Assembly (NCBI GenBank): GCA_017995595.1
Contig: JAGOIO010000001.1
Coordinates: 1-26,773, forward strand
Source of the DNA: a bacterium
GTDB lineage: Bacteria > Cyanobacteriota > Vampirovibrionia > Gastranaerophilales > Gastranaerophilaceae
Length of the DNA: 26,773 nucleotides
Direction of reading: 5' to 3'
Shown piece by piece: positions 23,226-26,773 of the stretch. A model generated the notes under the pieces. That model worked only from the letters and a program-made list of their open reading frames with translations, did not search any database and had not been told where the DNA came from. Both the position numbers and the translations under genes were made by a program. Position 1 is the first letter of the stretch. Each line of letters begins with the position of its first letter.

Positions 23226-23257
23226 AAGAAAAGCAACACCTATAAAATATAGGTGTT
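23226..23257 (-). terminator. Intrinsic terminator after the 301-residue protein gene
   Basis: Perfect 10-base stem (23235-23244 with 23248-23257, AACACCTATA and its complement) with a 3-base loop. On the minus strand it is followed by GCTTTTCTTT. It lies about 50 bases past the stop at 23305 and separates the two neighbouring low-complexity protein genes. Confidence 0.8.
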
Positions 23258-23304
23258 ACTTTTCATGAAAGGAAATTTTTCCAAAATACTTATCTGTATC
23301 TAAA

Positions 23305-24210
23305 TTATGCTTTCTTTTCGTCTGTTGCAGAAACTGCATCAGGAAGTTTAGCTAACTTATCCAAAGCTGCATTAACAGCTTGTTGAACAGAAGCATCTTT
23401 GTCCTTTTGAGCAAGAGTAAAGATTGTATTCAAATCTTTTTTGTACTCAGGACGTTGAACATAGCTTAATGAATCAATAGAGGCAGCTCTTACTGCAGGA
23501 TTTGGATTACTCTTTAATTGTTCGACGATAACTGCCGCACCGGGAAGTTCTGTTAACGGAACAACTGTATTGTTCATTTTTTCTACATTATCACCATATA
23601 CTTTTTGTAACATAGCAGTTGTGTAGATAGCATAAGTTTTATTTTGTTCAGCCTTTGCCTTATTTTGAGCATCAGCTTTAGTAGTATCAGCCTGAATAAT
23701 ATTTGTTAAGTTTGTCATAACATCAGGATCTAATAAATCCTTAGCTTGTTCAGGACTGTTTTGTACGGTATTAGCCATGTGTTCAAGAGCTTTTTCTTGA
23801 GCATCAAGGTCTGTACCTTTTAAATCTTTATTAAGTGAAGTTAAATCTAAGCTACTTGTTGAGGGGGGACATTCAGGTGCTTTAACCTCGACTTCTTGTG
23901 GAGCTGCAGCTGCTTGTGGAGCTGGAGTTGCAGGAGCTTTATCTGTTGTTGGAGCCGGAGCTGTCGGAACAATTACAGGAGCCGGAACTGCGGGAGCTTG
24001 TGCCTTTGTTGCAGTTGGTGTGTAAATTGACTGAGACGGTACTTCATAAACAGATTGTTTTGGAACTGAATAAATTGGTGCTGAGCAACATGCTTGAGCA
24101 GGAGCTTCGGGTTGTTGAGCTTGAGGAGCATTCACTGTCGGGTTGTTAACATCAATTTTCACGGCATTGTATGTACTTGCCAATTGAGGTTGTACTGTTG
24201 GAGTTTGCAT
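23305..24210 (-). CDS. Pro/Ala-rich protein with HEAT-like repeats, 301 residues
   Basis: No named family was recognised. I choose the ATG at 24210 (AAAGGAAA about 12 bases upstream); a TTG at 24240 would place that ribosome binding site inside the gene. The N-terminal 45% is disordered, rich in Pro, Ala, Gln and Thr. It contains CCSAPIYSVP, QSVYEVP and QSIYTPT, three closely spaced copies of a Tyr motif, and then many PAPA/APAT units. The C-terminal 55% is helical, with at least two HEAT-like repeats (NPAVRAASIDSLSYV and DASVQQAVNAALDKL), a protein-binding fold. There is no signal peptide or membrane segment. The gene has its own terminator and sits upstream of the 605-residue protein gene; both share the disordered-arm design, so a joint role is possible but unproven. 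Confidence 0.85.
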   Translation of the reverse strand: MQTPTVQPQLASTYNAVKIDVNNPTVNAPQAQQPEAPAQACCSAPIYSVPKQSVYEVPSQSIYTPTATKAQAPAVPAPVIVPTAPAPTTDKAPATPAPQAAAAPQEVEVKAPECPPSTSSLDLTSLNKDLKGTDLDAQEKALEHMANTVQNSPEQAKDLLDPDVMTNLTNIIQADTTKADAQNKAKAEQNKTYAIYTTAMLQKVYGDNVEKMNNTVVPLTELPGAAVIVEQLKSNPNPAVRAASIDSLSYVQRPEYKKDLNTIFTLAQKDKDASVQQAVNAALDKLAKLPDAVSATDEKKA

Positions 24211-24337
24211 AATTTTGTGTTTCCTTTCATTAGATTGCAACTATATTTTTCTTTATATCCCATTTAATAACCCTCAAGAAATTTTATTGCTAGTTTTTTC
24301 ATTTTTTTTAATAAATTGTAACAATAAATCATGAAAA

Positions 24338-24367
24338 CTGTCATTTTCACTATGTATAGACTATAAT
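24338..24367 (+). promoter_or_regulatory. Promoter of the MATE transporter gene
   Basis: CTGTCA (24338-24343) and a perfect TATAAT (24362-24367) are separated by 18 bases. The leader would be about 14 bases and include the ribosome binding site AGGAT before the ATG at 24388. Confidence 0.55.
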
Positions 24368-24387
24368 CTCTACTTGTAGGATAGCCG

Positions 24388-25710
24388 ATGAATTTTAAAA
24401 TTTACATTAATTATTTAAGAGAGGTTCTAACACTTTCTTTCCCAATGATGATGGGGAATTTGGGTGCTATGCTTATTGGTGCTGGTTCAGTACTCGTTGC
24501 GGCAAAGTATTCAACCGATACACTTGCGGCAATTAGTATTGCTAATTCTGTTATCAGTTGTATTGTAATTTTTGGAATAGGAATGTTAGCTGCGGTTTCT
24601 CCTGTACTTGCAAACAGGAGAGGTGAGAAAAAAAGTATTAAAAAATATTTTGTTCCTACCGTTGAATTTTCATTAGTTTTAGCATTTTTTGCAATGATAG
24701 TAATTCTTTTGAGCATTCCTTGCCTTGAACATGTCGGATTTGACCCTAAAATTATGCCGATGATAAAGCAGTTCATGTTCATTTCAGCATTTTCAACTTT
24801 CGGTGTATTTTTACAAATTGCTTTAAAAGAGTATTTACAAGCTTTTGAAATAGTTATGTTTCCAAATATGCTTGCTTTCGTAAGTGTTTTCCTTAATTTA
24901 ATATTAAATTTTGCACTTGTTTTCGGGTGGGGAGGTTTACCTGCACTCGGAGTTAAAGGTCTTGCTATTGCGGACTTAATTATGAGATATTTTATGGGAA
25001 TTACAATGCTGGTTTATTGCATGGTATTTATAAATATACATAATTATCATGAGAATAAATATTTTGTAAGCTTGCTTAAAATAGGTTTGCCTATTTCTTT
25101 TGCTATATTACTTGAATTTCTTGCATTTAATCTCGGAACAATTATTATGGGACATGTTGCAGGAGTTTACGCAGCCTGTCAGAATATTTTAGTTACAATA
25201 ACTTCTATTACATTTATGATTCCGATGGCTATATCAAATGCTTTATCAGTTAAAGTCGGATTTGCAAACGGTGCAAAGAATTTTACAGATTTAATCAGAT
25301 ATTCTATAGTTGGAATTTTTGCATCTCTCTTATTTATGGGATTTTGCTCAATCCTTTTATGGAGCATGCCTAATCTTTGCATTAAAATCTTCAGTTCTGA
25401 TACCAGTGTCCTAAAAATATGTGTACCAATCTTAATTGTCATTGGGTTTTATCAAATATTTGACGGATTACAAGTTTCTTTGGGCGGAATATTTAAAGGA
25501 CTGAAAAAAACTAAATCTATAATGGTTGCAGACTTAGTTGCTTATTGGGTTGTTGGACTTCCGATAGGATTTATTCTTGCCTTCAAATATCACATGAATT
25601 TATACGGACTTTGGGTTGGACTTGCAATTTCAATTTTCACACTTAGCTTGTTCTTGTTAATTTTCCTTTTCAGAGCCTTGAAGAAAATAAATCCAAATAT
25701 TAACAATTGA
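24388..25710 (+). CDS. MATE family efflux transporter (NorM/DinF type)
   Basis: Inner-membrane antiporter that expels drugs or metabolites in exchange for Na+ or H+. The 440 residues hold about 12 hydrophobic segments in two similar halves. The first half has LTLSFPMMMGNLGAMLIGAG, the STDTLAAISIANSVI stretch typical of the family, and PVLANRRGEKK; the second half starts near residue 230 with LLKIGLPISFAILLEFLAF. The C-terminal half repeats the pattern with GLQVSLGGIFKGLKKTK and VGLPIGFIL. The length is normal for MATE proteins. The start is supported by AGGAT about ten bases upstream and a clear promoter. The substrate cannot be predicted. It is followed by rlmB on the same strand, 36 bases away, but rlmB appears to have its own promoter. 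Confidence 0.93.
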   Translation: MNFKIYINYLREVLTLSFPMMMGNLGAMLIGAGSVLVAAKYSTDTLAAISIANSVISCIVIFGIGMLAAVSPVLANRRGEKKSIKKYFVPTVEFSLVLAFFAMIVILLSIPCLEHVGFDPKIMPMIKQFMFISAFSTFGVFLQIALKEYLQAFEIVMFPNMLAFVSVFLNLILNFALVFGWGGLPALGVKGLAIADLIMRYFMGITMLVYCMVFINIHNYHENKYFVSLLKIGLPISFAILLEFLAFNLGTIIMGHVAGVYAACQNILVTITSITFMIPMAISNALSVKVGFANGAKNFTDLIRYSIVGIFASLLFMGFCSILLWSMPNLCIKIFSSDTSVLKICVPILIVIGFYQIFDGLQVSLGGIFKGLKKTKSIMVADLVAYWVVGLPIGFILAFKYHMNLYGLWVGLAISIFTLSLFLLIFLFRALKKINPNINN

Positions 25711-25728
25711 AAAAAGTATCTCCTTGTT

Positions 25729-25739
25729 TGATATATAAT
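25729..25739 (+). promoter_or_regulatory. -10 promoter element directly before rlmB (leaderless candidate)
   Basis: TGATATATAAT contains TATAAT at 25734-25739, and TG-A-TATATA can be read as an extended -10. The box ends seven bases before the rlmB ATG, and no ribosome binding site is present. The -35 region is unclear. Confidence 0.45.
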
Positions 25740-25746
25740 AAATTTT

Positions 25747-26505
25747 ATGAATAATAACAATGATGAAAAAATTTGTAATGAAATAATTTATGGTAAAAAT
25801 TCAGTTACCGAAGCTTTGATATCAGGTAATAGAGAAATAAACAAGATTTTAATATCAAAAACCATTCACACTGACGTAAAAATAAATAAAATAAAAGAAC
25901 TTGCAAGTGAGAAAGGAATTATTTTTCAATTTGTAGGAAGAGAAAAGTTCAAGGATTACGAAGAGTTTAACCACCAAGGAATTATTGCACAGATTTCACC
26001 TATAAAATATACAGACTTAGATGACTTTTTAGAAAAGCCACATACAAACGATTCCATTGTTATTTTAGATGGAATAGAAGATTCACATAATCTTGGTGCA
26101 ATAATAAGAACTTGTGTTTGTGCAGGAGTTGGTGCGGTAATGATACCGGCAAGAAGAAATGTTCAAATAAATTCTGTTGTGGAAAAAACCAGTGCAGGTG
26201 CAATAAATCATATTCCGATAATAAAAGTCAATAGTCTTGTTAGTGCTATTCAAAAAATGAAAAATGCGGACTGGTGGGTAATTGCAACTGATGCTTCAGC
26301 AAAAGATAATTATTATAATGTAAAATACAATGACATGAATTTTGCACTAATAATGGGAGCTGAGCATGCCGGAGTTTCTAAATCTTTACTAAAACAGTCT
26401 GATTTTATCGTAAAAATTCCAATGCAAAACGATTTTAATTCGCTTAATGTTTCTGCAGCATGTAGTGCAATAATCTTTGAATCAGTGCGTCAAAGAATGT
26501 CATAA
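25747..26505 (+). CDS. rlmB: 23S rRNA 2'-O-methyltransferase, TrmH/SpoU family (RlmB-like)
   Basis: Methylates a ribose 2'-OH in 23S rRNA (Gm2251 in E. coli) with S-adenosylmethionine. The 252 residues match RlmB in length and layout. An N-terminal RNA-binding domain (IYGKNSVTEAL at 14-24; EFNHQGIIAQISP at 73-85) precedes a SPOUT knot domain with motif 1 DGIEDSHNLGAIIRT (108-122, Asn115, Arg121), motif 2 ALIMGAEHAGV (200-210, Glu206), and motif 3 IPMQNDFNSLNVSAA (224-238). Motif 3 has Asn-Asp-Phe-Asn where a Gly-x-x-x pattern is usual; SLNVS is intact. The target could also be a tRNA position, since TrmH relatives are similar. The ATG lacks a ribosome binding site and the -10 box is seven bases away. 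It precedes rpoD on the same strand. Confidence 0.9.
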   Translation: MNNNNDEKICNEIIYGKNSVTEALISGNREINKILISKTIHTDVKINKIKELASEKGIIFQFVGREKFKDYEEFNHQGIIAQISPIKYTDLDDFLEKPHTNDSIVILDGIEDSHNLGAIIRTCVCAGVGAVMIPARRNVQINSVVEKTSAGAINHIPIIKVNSLVSAIQKMKNADWWVIATDASAKDNYYNVKYNDMNFALIMGAEHAGVSKSLLKQSDFIVKIPMQNDFNSLNVSAACSAIIFESVRQRMS

Positions 26506-26530
26506 ATTTATAACTTGAAATGCTATAGGT

Positions 26531-26559
26531 TTAAAAATTGTAATTTTATGGCATATAAT
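26531..26559 (+). promoter_or_regulatory. Possible promoter of rpoD
   Basis: TTAAAA (26531-26536) and a perfect TATAAT (26554-26559) are separated by 17 bases. The start would fall about ten bases before the ATG at 26577; AAAGG (26563-26568 region) provides a ribosome binding site. The -35 box is a weak match. Confidence 0.45.
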
Positions 26560-26576
26560 AATCAAAGGTATATTTT

Positions 26577-26773
26577 ATGGAAAAAAGCGACGAAAAAATT
26601 TTTAAAACAAAAACCGCAAAAATTGAAGATGACACAGATACGGATATCACTATTGAGGATTTAGATGATGTAGTTGACGAAGACGATGATACATTATCTG
26701 TTCACAACAAAAAAACGGTTGAAGAGAACATATATTCTGACGATTCAATCAGAATATATTTGCAACAAATCGG
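26577..26773 (+). CDS. rpoD: Primary sigma factor RpoD/SigA, partial (N-terminus only)
   Basis: Start of the housekeeping sigma-70 factor that directs RNA polymerase to promoters; 65 codons are visible before the right edge. The first 50 residues are acidic and variable (a DDTDTDITIEDLDDVVDEDD stretch), as in region 1.1 or its short replacement in other phyla. They are followed by DDSIRIYLQQIG, the beginning of conserved region 1.2. This sequence is closer to cyanobacterial SigA (DSIRVYLQEIG) than to the Firmicutes form (DPVRMYLKEIG), supporting a cyanobacterial-relative host. The ATG has AAAGG about nine bases upstream. Only the start is seen, so a group 2 sigma factor is also possible. Confidence 0.85.
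   Translation, partial: MEKSDEKIFKTKTAKIEDDTDTDITIEDLDDVVDEDDDTLSVHNKKTVEENIYSDDSIRIYLQQI

Overview
The window is an AT-rich, densely coded stretch of a bacterial chromosome. Its best fit is a gut, non-photosynthetic relative of Cyanobacteria (Vampirovibrionia/'Melainabacteria', probably Gastranaerophilales). This assignment is inference. It rests on the start of the primary sigma factor at the right edge, whose region 1.2 reads DSIRIYLQQIG and is closer to cyanobacterial SigA (DSIRVYLQEIG) than to the Firmicutes form. It also rests on a Tic20-like membrane protein, a Mini-III RNase, low GC, and the anaerobic enzyme Hcp. No rRNA, tRNA, CRISPR array, transposase or phage gene was seen, and no gap between genes exceeds about 240 bases.

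Left part (1-7,000): a cut-off voltage-gated-type K+ channel gene diverges from a very large gene for a 1,935-residue protein. That protein has no signal peptide but carries what looks like a complete papain-type catalytic set (Gln226, Cys232, His936, Asn957), with about 700 residues between Cys and His. I regard it as the most interesting object in the window. A 63-residue membrane-anchored peptide gene follows on the minus strand.

Middle part (7,000-16,000): dusB (tRNA dihydrouridine synthase) overlaps the end of a gene for a secreted 704-residue TPR protein. Next comes hcp, with a clear promoter and a palindrome over its -10 box. Then comes an exported CpxP/Spy-like protein with a Cys-rich, Met-Gly-Pro tail. 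The Mini-III RNase gene converges on, and overlaps, a TPR-glycosyltransferase fusion gene. Two small heat shock protein genes follow, one cytosolic and one membrane-anchored, separated by a perfect terminator hairpin.

Minus-strand cluster (16,000-21,200): rpiB, rsfS, an alpha-1,2-fucosyltransferase-like GT11 gene, a GT2 gene, a GT8 gene, a TPR gene and a Tic20-like gene are closely spaced. A promoter lies before rpiB and a second internal promoter before the TPR gene. The three glycosyltransferases suggest synthesis of a fucose-containing surface glycan, tied to housekeeping genes.

Right part (21,200-26,773): two unusual proteins without signal peptides sit in tandem on the minus strand, each with its own terminator. 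One is a 605-residue protein with a glycine-zipper hydrophobic core and a Gln/Tyr/Pro-rich prion-like tail. The other is a 301-residue Pro/Ala-rich protein with HEAT-like repeats. On the plus strand follow a MATE transporter, the 2'-O-methyltransferase rlmB, and the start of rpoD. At least three genes (Mini-III, the 348-residue TPR protein, rlmB) have a -10 box ending 6-7 bases before the start codon and no ribosome binding site, which suggests leaderless mRNAs.
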